Positions 1 through 5,427 of a stretch of DNA of 5,427 nt are shown here, piece after piece. The translations under genes were made by a program, and so were the position numbers. Source of the stretch: an uncultured Pseudorhodobacter sp. (GTDB taxonomy: Bacteria > Pseudomonadota > Alphaproteobacteria > Rhodobacterales > Rhodobacteraceae); contig CALEMZ010000068.1 in NCBI GenBank assembly GCA_937910975.1, forward strand, positions 1 to 5,427, in the 5' to 3' direction. Under the pieces are notes generated by a model. It ran no database searches. It saw only the letters and a list, made by a program, of their open reading frames with translations, and was not told where the DNA came from. Numbering within the stretch: the first letter of the stretch is position 1; every line of letters starts with the position of its first letter.

Positions 1-2310
1 CTGCCCGCATTTCGTTTTGTGATGGAAGGTGTCCCCCTATACGACCCGCGTTTCGACACGACCGTCGGCGGCAGCGGGCCGCAGCGTTGGGATGATCGCG
101 CGACCTGGACACCCAGCAGCAACGCTGCGGTGCAAACCTATAACATTCTGCGTGGTATCACCTTGCCAGGCTTGGGTGTCTGGGGCGGAACCGCCGTGGC
201 CAGCGATTTGCCCTTGGTCAATTGGTTTGCCGCCATGAATGACTGCGACCTTGCGATTGATCTGTTGGAGGGCGGCACGGAACCGCAGTTTCGTGCGGCG
301 TTCGAGGTGCTGGTCGAGGACGAGCCCGCCGATGTGATCGATGAGCTGCTCAAAGGTTGCGCCGGTCAGGTGTCAGAAATTGGTGGCATCTGGAAAATAC
401 GGGTCGGTGGCCCAGCCCTGCCGGTTTACCTATTTGATGACGACGATGTGGTGATTTCTCAACCGCAGCATCTCGATCCGTTTCCGGGACTGGACCGGAC
501 CTACAACGGGTTGCACATCAGCTATCCAGACCCGGCCAACCTGTGGCAAAGCACGGACGCGCCGCCACGGTATAATGCGGAATGGGAGGCCGCTGACCAG
601 GCGCGCAGGCTGGTGGCAAATCTGACTCTGCCAGCGGCACCCTATCCCAACCAGGTGCAGCGAATTGGCCTTGCCTATATTCAGGAAGAGCGGCGGTTTC
701 GGCGGCATAACCTCGTCTTGCCGCCCGATGCGGCCGTGCTGGAACCGATGGATACCGTGTCCTGGACAAGCGCCAGAAACGGTTATGTTGCCAAGGTATT
801 TGAAGTTGCCGAAATCTCAGATGATCTGCGGACGGGCCTGCAGCGGGTGTCGCTGCGCGAGCGCGACCCTGCAGACTATGCGTGGTCCACCGATGATGAG
901 CTGCCGAGTGAACCCGCGCCCGGTGCGCCGGTGCAGCCCGGAGCCCAGATCGCACCCGGTGTGACGGTCTCATCCGAAGTCAAGATCCTCAACCAGCAGC
1001 CCATCGGCGTTTTGGTCATCGATGTGGCCTGGGTGGGCGGCAGCGTGGCATCGGCCCAGGTGCAATATCGCCGCAGCGGCGACAGCGTTTGGCGCGACGT
1101 CGGGGCCAGCAGTGCCGGGCGCTATGAGGTACAGGGCATTGAGGCTGCCAGTTACGATATCCGCGTGCGGCCGGTAAACCACCGGGGCGTGGCGGGCGAT
1201 TGGCTGGAGTTGCTTGACAGGCCTATCCAGTTGTTGGGCATGCCGCCACAGGATGTGTCAGGGTTTGAAATCTCTATCGTTGGCGCAGTTGCGCATCTGA
1301 GCTGGCAGCCGGTCGAAGACGGCGATCTGTCGCATTACATCATCCGCTGGTCACCCGAGACGCTGGCGGCCAGTTATTCCAATGCGGTGACCATCATCCC
1401 GAAAGTGCCGCGTCCGGGCACCTCCGTGCTGGCCGCAGCCCAGACCGGCACTTACTTCATTCGCGCCGTCGACAAGCTCGGCAACGAAAGCCTGAACCCT
1501 TCGATGATCACGACGACGGTCGCAGCCATCGCGGGCTTGAATGCCGTTTTAACGCTCAACGAAGCGCCGGGTTTCAGCGGGGCCGAAGTTTGGTTCTCTG
1601 AGGTGCCGGGGCTGTTTTCGAGCGCGGCGGGTGTGTTTTCGCAGGCGGGCGGCACCGTCAAGCCGACCAGCAAGATCGAGGCGGGGTTGGTTCTGACCGA
1701 CTATGCAAACGCAGGCACTGGCATCTATGCATTCCGCGAACCCGTGGACCTTGGAGAGGTCTACACATCGCGGCTGTCGGCACGGGTTTCCATCATTCGG
1801 CAAGACGATACGCTCGGCCTCTTTGGCCAGGCACCGGGGCTGTTTTCGGCACGCTCTGGCCTATTCACCGGCAACACCAACTATTCCGATATCGAGGTGG
1901 CGCTGGAGGTGTCGACCTCTTCCAACATGGTCGATTGGGGCGCATGGCGGCGTCTTGCCGTTGGCGACTTCACCGCGCGCGGCTTTCAGTTCCGGGCGAT
2001 CCTGACCACGCAATCGGCCAATGTGACGCCCTTGGTGACCGCCATGATCGTCGATATTGACATGCCTGACAGGACCGTTGCCGAGGCTGATATCATCTCC
2101 GGCGCAGGCCCAAGTCTGGTTCCATTCACACCTGCCTTCAGAGGCCTGTCGGGTCTGGGCATCTCCGCGCAGGGCATGGCCACGGGCGACTATTACGAGA
2201 TCACCGGCAAGAGCGCCGCCGGGTTCACCATCACCTTTAAATCAGCGGCAGGGGCGAATGTGTCACGCACATTCGACTATGTCGCGCGCGGATATGGAGC
2301 AGTGACATGA
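1..2310 (+). CDS. Phage tail-tip / host-specificity protein (lambda J-like), 5'-truncated by the window edge
   Basis: The reading frame is open from base 1, so the GTG at 19 and ATG at 22 are internal codons and the true start lies upstream; 769 residues are visible, whereas J-type proteins usually exceed 1000. Numbering from the first visible codon, GVPLYDPR (10-17), followed by a Trp-Asp segment, is typical of central J-like tail proteins. Residues about 20-300 fit the Phage-tail_3 / J core that forms the tip of the tail. Two fibronectin-III-like beta domains follow at about 305-405 and 411-505. Then comes a C-terminal region with a duplicated PGLFSxxxGxF motif (about 535 and 611) and the ending TFDYVARGYGAVT. 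J-like proteins sit at the distal end of the tail and contact the host receptor. The stop overlaps the next start (ATGA, 2307-2310). Family assignment comes from recognised sequence pattern and gene order; the exact subfamily is not certain. Confidence 0.88.
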   Translation: MPAFRFVMEGVPLYDPRFDTTVGGSGPQRWDDRATWTPSSNAAVQTYNILRGITLPGLGVWGGTAVASDLPLVNWFAAMNDCDLAIDLLEGGTEPQFRAAFEVLVEDEPADVIDELLKGCAGQVSEIGGIWKIRVGGPALPVYLFDDDDVVISQPQHLDPFPGLDRTYNGLHISYPDPANLWQSTDAPPRYNAEWEAADQARRLVANLTLPAAPYPNQVQRIGLAYIQEERRFRRHNLVLPPDAAVLEPMDTVSWTSARNGYVAKVFEVAEISDDLRTGLQRVSLRERDPADYAWSTDDELPSEPAPGAPVQPGAQIAPGVTVSSEVKILNQQPIGVLVIDVAWVGGSVASAQVQYRRSGDSVWRDVGASSAGRYEVQGIEAASYDIRVRPVNHRGVAGDWLELLDRPIQLLGMPPQDVSGFEISIVGAVAHLSWQPVEDGDLSHYIIRWSPETLAASYSNAVTIIPKVPRPGTSVLAAAQTGTYFIRAVDKLGNESLNPSMITTTVAAIAGLNAVLTLNEAPGFSGAEVWFSEVPGLFSSAAGVFSQAGGTVKPTSKIEAGLVLTDYANAGTGIYAFREPVDLGEVYTSRLSARVSIIRQDDTLGLFGQAPGLFSARSGLFTGNTNYSDIEVALEVSTSSNMVDWGAWRRLAVGDFTARGFQFRAILTTQSANVTPLVTAMIVDIDMPDRTVAEADIISGAGPSLVPFTPAFRGLSGLGISAQGMATGDYYEITGKSAAGFTITFKSAAGANVSRTFDYVARGYGAVT
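1601..1848 (+). repeat. Two-copy imperfect direct repeat within the tail-tip gene
   Basis: Bases 1601-1620 and 1829-1848 match at 18 of 20 positions, including 15 consecutive identical bases (ccggggctgttttcg), with an offset of 228 nt (76 codons) in the same frame. Each copy encodes PGLFS followed by a Gly-x-Phe, giving PGLFSSAAGVF and PGLFSARSGLF. This looks like a repeated structural element of a beta-rich domain, not a mobile repeat. Confidence 0.7.
2296..2299 (+). promoter_or_regulatory. Shine-Dalgarno site of the tail fibre gene
   Basis: GGAG lies 7 nt before the ATG at 2307, inside the last codons of the tail-tip gene. It supports this start together with the ATGA stop/start overlap, which suggests translational coupling. 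Confidence 0.65.
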
Positions 2311-3383
2311 GTCAGAACGACTTCGCGATTGCCGATCAAACCTTCCCGGCGATGCTGGCAGACCTCAATTCCGGGTTTCAGGCATTGGCCTCGTTGTCGT
2401 CAGGGGCCGCTGCCCCGCCGACAACCTACCCGTTTCAGCTTTGGACCGACACCACGAGTGCTCTGCTCAAGGTCAGAAACGGGGCCAATAACGCTTGGCT
2501 GACCCTGGCAAAACTCGATCCGGGTACCAACCAGTGGGAGCCGCGCGCCGATATTATTCAGGCGCTGACCACCGCCGGGGTGACGATCCGCAATGCCGCC
2601 GGGACCGCCATCGCCAGTTTCAGCAACGCCGGTGTCTTGAGCGGGGCCTCCATTACCATCGGGGTGGGCAAAACGCTCGATATCTCGGCAGGCACGATGA
2701 CGCTGGCCAATGACCAGATCGACGGGGCCAAGGTAAAGGCGGCAACGGACTTGTTGCGCGGAACGGTTGAATTGGCAACAGAAGCCGAGGCGATTGCCGG
2801 GATCGATACCGGACGAGCGATGACGCCCTTCACGACCAAGAAAGCGATTGCGGCAATCCCTGCGCCAGCGCAGACGATTGTTCTGATCTCGCAGACTGTC
2901 ATTTCTGGCTCACCGGGAACGGCGGATTTCTTCTTTGACGAAACGCTTTATGACGAAATTACACTCTCGATTGGCAACCTGAAAACCAGCGGCGATAACG
3001 GCTATATCCTTCTCCAGCTATCTGACAACGGGACCACATTTGAAGCAGGCGGCACGGCCTACAGTTCTACCGCATCCCTTAATGGGGCTGCGGCAACTAT
3101 CGCTACATCCGCAGGCTACATTAACGTCTCCGAAACTATGGGGAACGCGACTGGGGAGGACGGTTACTCCGGCACAGTTCGCATTATTCAGCCAGGCCTA
3201 GCAAAACGAACCGGGGTCATGGCTTCGGGTCGATCTGACGGTACTACAGCCGGAAACCCACAACACCACGAAAACACAGGGAGCCGAAAAACAAGCGTAG
3301 CGACCAAGGGGGTCAGACTTTACCCGATTAGTGGAACCTTGGCCTCAGGTACGATCACAATGTACGGAGTATTGAAGCCATGA
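2307..3383 (+). CDS. Phage tail fibre protein (probable receptor-binding fibre)
   Basis: This 358 aa protein opens with MSQNDFAIADQTFPAMLADL, a run typical of many phage tail fibres, in which an N-terminal attachment domain with NGAxxAW-type motifs precedes the shaft. Here VRNGANNAWLTL lies at about 56-67. Residues about 80-145 are Ala/Gly/Thr/Ser rich with short beta-like repeats (TLDISAGTMTLANDQIDGAKV), as in trimeric fibre shafts. Residues 151-181 (RGTVELATEAEAIAGIDTGR, then AMTPFTTKKAI) match the common fibre repeat of the GxVELATxxEAxAGxDTxRAxTP kind. Residues about 190-358 form a separate C-terminal domain, ending in SGTITMYGVLKP, likely to be the receptor-binding tip. It follows the tail-tip gene, as expected, and overlaps the next gene by ATGA at 3380-3383. 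The C-terminal coding half is poorer in GC than the N-terminal half. Fibre identity is secure; the receptor is unknown. Confidence 0.85.
   Translation: MSQNDFAIADQTFPAMLADLNSGFQALASLSSGAAAPPTTYPFQLWTDTTSALLKVRNGANNAWLTLAKLDPGTNQWEPRADIIQALTTAGVTIRNAAGTAIASFSNAGVLSGASITIGVGKTLDISAGTMTLANDQIDGAKVKAATDLLRGTVELATEAEAIAGIDTGRAMTPFTTKKAIAAIPAPAQTIVLISQTVISGSPGTADFFFDETLYDEITLSIGNLKTSGDNGYILLQLSDNGTTFEAGGTAYSSTASLNGAAATIATSAGYINVSETMGNATGEDGYSGTVRIIQPGLAKRTGVMASGRSDGTTAGNPQHHENTGSRKTSVATKGVRLYPISGTLASGTITMYGVLKP
3366..3369 (+). promoter_or_regulatory. Shine-Dalgarno site of the 159 aa fibre-adjacent gene
   Basis: GGAG lies 10 nt before the ATG at 3380, within the end of the fibre gene. It is the best ribosome-binding candidate for that start and agrees with the ATGA overlap. 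Confidence 0.5.
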
Positions 3384-3859
3384 AGAAAATTGTGAATGGC
3401 GTCCTAGCGGACATGACCGCAGATGAAACCACTGAGTGGGAACAGCGGCAAGTGATCGACCCCGCCGTAGTCCTGGCCGCAGAACGCGCACGGGCATCGG
3501 TGGCGATGCTCCAGCGGATTGAGGCATTCACCGCGCAATTCACGGCGGGGGTTCCTGCGGCTGAGTTGGCGTCATGGCCGACTAAAGCGTTGCATGCGGA
3601 GTTGGTGTTGAGCGGCGGCACTTCAGAGATGATTGACGCCGAGGCGGCGGCGCTAGGCATATCCGCGCAAACCGTGGCCGAGCAGATTGCAGTGGCGGCG
3701 GCAAAATACACGTCGATCATTGGCGCGGTTACGGGGATGCGGCGCAAAACCGAGGCGGGTATTGCAGCGGCTGAAACGCCGGAACAAGTGCAGGTGGTGC
3801 TTGATGGGGCGCTGCAAACCGCGCAGGGCATGGCCGAGGCGATGGGGCTGACATTCTGA
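3380..3859 (+). CDS. Small tail-fibre-adjacent protein, possibly DUF4376-like or a fibre assembly factor
   Basis: This 159 aa protein starts MKKIVNGVLADMTADE, resembling the short N-terminal strand of small phage proteins encoded just after tail fibres (a x-V-N-G-V-x-x-x-M-T-x-x-E pattern). The rest is Ala-rich and predicted helical. The C-terminal part, AAKYTSIIGAVTGMRRKTEA, followed by an I-x-A-A-x-T-P-E-Q segment (to about residue 137), recalls the DUF4376 type of phage protein, with a conserved Gly-x-Arg-Arg followed by an I-x-x-A-x-T segment. No signal peptide, membrane segment or catalytic motif is visible. Position directly after the fibre, with ATGA coupling, suggests a role in fibre folding, attachment or tail assembly; that role is inferred from context alone. 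The stop overlaps the next start as TGATG (3857-3861). The gene is confidently real, but its family assignment is tentative. Confidence 0.72.
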   Translation: MKKIVNGVLADMTADETTEWEQRQVIDPAVVLAAERARASVAMLQRIEAFTAQFTAGVPAAELASWPTKALHAELVLSGGTSEMIDAEAAALGISAQTVAEQIAVAAAKYTSIIGAVTGMRRKTEAGIAAAETPEQVQVVLDGALQTAQGMAEAMGLTF

Positions 3860-4176
3860 TGGCTGGCAACGGCCTTGGCCCATGGTGGTTCCCGCCTTGC
3901 GTTCGGCGCGGCCTGACAAGTTTAGGCCGCACCTTCTTTCATGAGGCCGCGTGGGAAATCCACGATGCCAGCTATGCGGCGGGCACCCCCGCGCGCGACA
4001 TTTGTGACCGGGGGTTTTTGGGGGCCATGCTGCGCGACGCCAGCGAGGCCGCAACCACGCCTCGCATGTTCGCCTGCACCGCGCTGTCCTGGACGTTCTG
4101 GGCCATGTGTCGGTTGTTCGGCTGGATGAGCTACAAAAAGGTGCGGCAACCGCGCCTTGACCTAGGCCTCCAATGA
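3859..4176 (+). CDS. Small phage protein with PLA2-like HDxxY motif and C-terminal hydrophobic segment
   Basis: This 105 aa protein starts at the ATG of a TGATG overlap with the gene before it; only a weak GGGG (3844-3847) is available as ribosome site, so coupling is likely. GNGLGP (3-8) is followed by AAWEIHDASY (30-39) and then D50, F53 and M57. The H35-D36-x-x-Y39 spacing equals the His-Asp-x-x-Tyr of secreted phospholipases A2, where His/Asp are catalytic and calcium-binding, and the Gly-rich start could serve as a calcium loop. The disulphide cysteines of animal enzymes are absent, as in parvoviral VP1 and some bacterial forms. Residues about 70-90 are hydrophobic and aromatic and are followed by YKK, consistent with one membrane helix. 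It lies last in the tail unit, before two hairpins. A lipid-directed role in entry or lysis is inference; a small membrane protein without enzymatic activity, or a holin-like protein, is possible. Confidence 0.7.
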   Translation: MAGNGLGPWWFPPCVRRGLTSLGRTFFHEAAWEIHDASYAAGTPARDICDRGFLGAMLRDASEAATTPRMFACTALSWTFWAMCRLFGWMSYKKVRQPRLDLGLQ

Positions 4177-4182
4177 GAGGCC
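4165..4182 (+). terminator. Hairpin 1 at the end of the tail unit (stop codon in its loop)
   Basis: GGCCTC (4165-4170) and GAGGCC (4177-4182) form a perfect 6-bp GC-rich stem with a 6-nt loop that contains the TGA stop (4174-4176) of the 105 aa gene. It abuts the larger hairpin downstream. There is no T-tract after it, so it may stabilise the mRNA end instead of terminating on its own. Confidence 0.4.
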
Positions 4183-4205
4183 GGAAGGTGCGCTAACACC
4201 TTCCG
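4182..4205 (+). terminator. Hairpin 2 after the tail unit, possible transcription terminator
   Basis: CGGAAGGTG (4182-4190) and CACCTTCCG (4197-4205) form a perfect 9-bp stem with loop CGCTAA. It begins six bases after the 105 aa gene ends and would mark the end of the coupled tail genes. The following bases (acacggggtctgtttct) are only weakly T-rich, so intrinsic termination is plausible but not proven; attenuation or protection of the mRNA 3' end are alternatives. Confidence 0.5.
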
Positions 4206-4265
4206 ACACGGGGTCTGTTTCTGACGCAACCCCCGCCGACCAGACAAGCTTTATGGCCGCTCTCC

Positions 4266-4277
4266 CCCTCGCGAGGG
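4266..4277. promoter_or_regulatory. Perfect 12-bp palindrome upstream of the methyltransferase
   Basis: CCCTCGCGAGGG is its own reverse complement and ends 29 nt before the preferred methyltransferase start at 4307. It could be an operator for a dimeric regulator or fold as a small hairpin in the leader. No clear -35/-10 pair is seen beside it. If translation started at 4253 it would be coding, which is considered less likely. Confidence 0.3.
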
Positions 4278-4288
4278 ACCGGCACTTT

Positions 4289-4292
4289 GAGG
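4289..4292 (+). promoter_or_regulatory. Possible Shine-Dalgarno site favouring the methyltransferase start at 4307
   Basis: GAGG lies 14 nt before the ATG at 4307, a longer gap than ideal. The upstream ATG at 4253 has no comparable site in front of it. Together with the lack of family-like sequence in the first 18 codons of the longer form, it supports the shorter start. Confidence 0.35.
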
Positions 4293-4306
4293 CGATTCGA
4301 CCTATC

Positions 4307-5119
4307 ATGACAATGCAAGAAATCACTCCAATTTCTCCAATCGCCCCCTGGCTGGGCGGTAAACGCAATCTGGCCAAGCGCATCACCGCCATCATCGATG
4401 CCGACAGCCACACCACTTACGCCGAGCCGTTCGTTGGAATGGGCGGCATTTTTCTGCGCCGGTCGCGCAGGCCGCGTTCGGAAGTGATCAACGACCGGGG
4501 CCGCGATGTCACCAACCTCTTCCGCATCCTGCAGCGCCATTATCCGCAGTTTCTGGAGGTGCTGCGGTTCCAGCTGACGACGCGGACTGAGTTCAACCGC
4601 CTCGTTGACACCAACCCCGAAACCCTGACCGACCTCGAGCGCGCAGCGCGGTTCCTCTACCTGCAGCGCACGGCCTTTGGCGGCAAGATCTCGGGGCGGA
4701 ATTTCGGCGTGTCGAAGGATCGTCCGGGTCGGTTCAACCTGACCACGCTGGAGCCGATGCTGGAGGATCTGCACAGCCGTCTGGCGGGCGTCGTGATCGA
4801 GTGCCTGGACTGGTCCGCGTTCGTTGTGCGCTATGACGGGCCGGGGACGCTGTTTTACCTCGATCCGCCCTATTGGGGCTGTGAGAATGACTATGGCAAA
4901 GCGATGTTCAGCCGGGATGATTTCGCGGCCATGGCGGCGGCTTTAAGGGCCATTAAAGGCCGGTTTATCCTGTCGATAAATGACGTCCCCGAGATCCGCG
5001 AGACGTTTGCTGGATTCGAGGCGGCCGAGGTGAAAACCACCTACACCATCGGTGTGACCAGCGACCGCAGGCCAGAGCGGGCCGAGCTGCTGATCAGCAA
5101 CTTTAGGTTAGGTGGGTGA
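4307..5119 (+). CDS. D12-class adenine-N6 DNA methyltransferase (Dam-like)
   Basis: This protein transfers a methyl group from S-adenosylmethionine to the N6 of adenine in DNA. From the start at 4307 it has 270 aa, close to E. coli Dam (278). Motifs occur in the D12 order: PWLGGKRNL (motif X, 14-22), AEPFVGMGG (motif I, SAM binding, 39-47), VINDRGRDVTNLF (motif II region), FLYLQRTAFGG then GRNFGVS and GRFN (from 116, parallel to the FLYLNRxxxNG...FNVPFG region of Dam), and catalytic DPPY (motif IV, 186-189). All key residues are present, so it is probably active; the target site cannot be read from sequence and GATC is only a guess. A longer start at 4253 would add 18 residues unlike the family, and an ATG at 4313 is also possible. 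It lies apart from the tail unit behind hairpins, so it may be separately expressed. In phages such enzymes protect DNA from host restriction or adjust gene timing. Confidence 0.9.
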   Translation: MTMQEITPISPIAPWLGGKRNLAKRITAIIDADSHTTYAEPFVGMGGIFLRRSRRPRSEVINDRGRDVTNLFRILQRHYPQFLEVLRFQLTTRTEFNRLVDTNPETLTDLERAARFLYLQRTAFGGKISGRNFGVSKDRPGRFNLTTLEPMLEDLHSRLAGVVIECLDWSAFVVRYDGPGTLFYLDPPYWGCENDYGKAMFSRDDFAAMAAALRAIKGRFILSINDVPEIRETFAGFEAAEVKTTYTIGVTSDRRPERAELLISNFRLGG

Positions 5120-5124
5120 TGAGG

Positions 5125-5158
5125 GAAGGCCTCGACCTGCTTGTTGGTCGGGGCCTTC
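5125..5158 (+). terminator. Rho-independent-type terminator after the methyltransferase
   Basis: GAAGGCCTCGACC (5125-5137) pairs with GGTCGGGGCCTTC (5146-5158) over 13 bp with one G-T wobble and an 8-nt loop (tgcttgtt). It starts six bases after the methyltransferase stop and is followed by a short TT. The stem is strong and well placed; the T-tract is poor, as is often seen in GC-rich genomes. It could also serve a convergent minus-strand gene. Confidence 0.72.
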
Positions 5159-5175
5159 TTGTCGGAATGCCTGGC

Positions 5176-5379
5176 TTAGGTGAGAGGGGGCGGTTTGCGG
5201 GCCTTCGCTGCAAGCGCGAGCCCGAACGGAGATTGATTCAGAAGCGGACGGACAACCGGCTCCGAATCCGCGTACCCGTTCTGCACCGCAGCGGTCAGTT
5301 CAGAGCCCAAACCGACCTTGGCCACCATTCTGTCATTCGGTTTTGCTGCGCTGCCGAACTCCAAAAAATAAGCCCGCAT
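5176..5379 (-). CDS. Uncertain small ORF on the minus strand, frame open to the window edge
   Basis: A 67 aa frame starts at the ATG complementary to 5377-5379 and ends at the TAA complementary to 5176-5178; the same frame stays open for 16 more codons to the right edge, so it may be the 3' end of a longer gene. It contains FLEFGSAAKPNDRMVAKVG and LTAAVQNGYADSEP, a soluble-looking composition with no membrane segment or known catalytic motif. From memory only, similar short stretches recur as unnamed ORFs in Rhodobacterales genomes, which would point to a dispersed repeat or a spurious ORF. No convincing ribosome site precedes the ATG (GGGA sits almost on top of it). It is convergent to the methyltransferase, with the hairpin at 5125-5158 between them. 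The opposing + strand frame (5119-5403) is Arg-rich and interrupted by that hairpin, so it is considered less likely. Apart from this, nothing else is seen in 5160-5427. Confidence 0.28.
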   Translation of the reverse strand: MRAYFLEFGSAAKPNDRMVAKVGLGSELTAAVQNGYADSEPVVRPLLNQSPFGLALAAKARKPPPLT

Positions 5380-5427
5380 TTCCCAAGTAATCCGGTGATT
5401 TAGCTGTCGTGACCATGGTATTTCTGA

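Noticed and set aside
518..973. 151 aa minus-strand and 99 aa + strand (665-964) ORFs inside the tail-tip gene
   Set aside because: Both are out-of-frame shadows of the J-like coding sequence, rich in Arg, Pro and Ala, as expected in GC-rich DNA.
2880..3383. Diversity-generating retroelement variable region at the fibre C-terminus
   Set aside because: No C-type-lectin-like variable motif, no template copy elsewhere in the window and no reverse transcriptase were seen.
3355..3831. 158 aa minus-strand ORF opposite the fibre-adjacent gene
   Set aside because: It is the antisense of a well-supported gene, with Ala/Ser/Cys-rich sequence produced by GC-rich codons; no ribosome site or family resemblance was seen.
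4303..4308. TATCAT as a -10 promoter box before the methyltransferase
   Set aside because: It overlaps the chosen start codon and no -35-like hexamer lies at the proper distance upstream.
4193..4774. 193 aa minus-strand ORF opposite the methyltransferase N-terminal half
   Set aside because: It runs through the antisense of conserved D12 motifs and the hairpin region; the + strand protein is clearly real and the antisense product has no recognisable features.
4929..4962. Near-palindrome around ggctttaagggccattaaaggcc in the methyltransferase gene
   Set aside because: The two arms are offset by an extra base and lie in conserved coding sequence, so it is probably incidental.
5119..5403. + strand ORF of about 94 aa starting on the methyltransferase stop (TGATG)
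   Set aside because: Its first codons lie within the strong hairpin at 5125-5158, its composition is Arg-rich and unlike the neighbours, and the opposite strand frame looks more coding-like.

Overview
The window reads as the distal end of a tail (late) gene cluster of a tailed temperate phage or prophage, most likely in a GC-rich alphaproteobacterium of the Rhodobacterales. This placement rests on GC content, codon use and remembered family resemblance; no database search was possible.

Positions 1-4176 hold four genes on the + strand that form one tightly packed unit. First is the 3' part of a tail-tip/host-specificity protein (lambda J type), cut by the left window edge. It is followed by a tail fibre with a typical phage-fibre N-terminus and a different-looking C-terminal half (1077 nt including stop), then a small fibre-adjacent protein of 159 aa. 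Last is a 105 aa protein with an HDxxY motif resembling phospholipase A2 and a hydrophobic C-terminal segment. The junctions are ATGA, ATGA and TGATG overlaps, so the four are probably translationally coupled. The first three most likely build the baseplate tip and receptor-binding apparatus. The fourth may act on a membrane during DNA entry or lysis, but this is inference.

Positions 4165-4306 separate this unit from the next gene. They contain two back-to-back hairpins around the stop codon of the 105 aa gene and a perfect 12-bp palindrome. A D12-family (Dam-like) adenine-N6 DNA methyltransferase follows. Its real start is probably position 4307 rather than the longest possible start at 4253. 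It ends at 5119, directly before a strong 13-bp hairpin (5125-5158) that looks like its terminator.

The last 250 bases (about 5176-5427) have no convincing + strand gene. A minus-strand frame is open from the right edge to a stop at 5176 and could be the end of a small gene or a dispersed sequence; it is called with low confidence. No RNA genes, CRISPR arrays, insertion sequences or integrase were seen.
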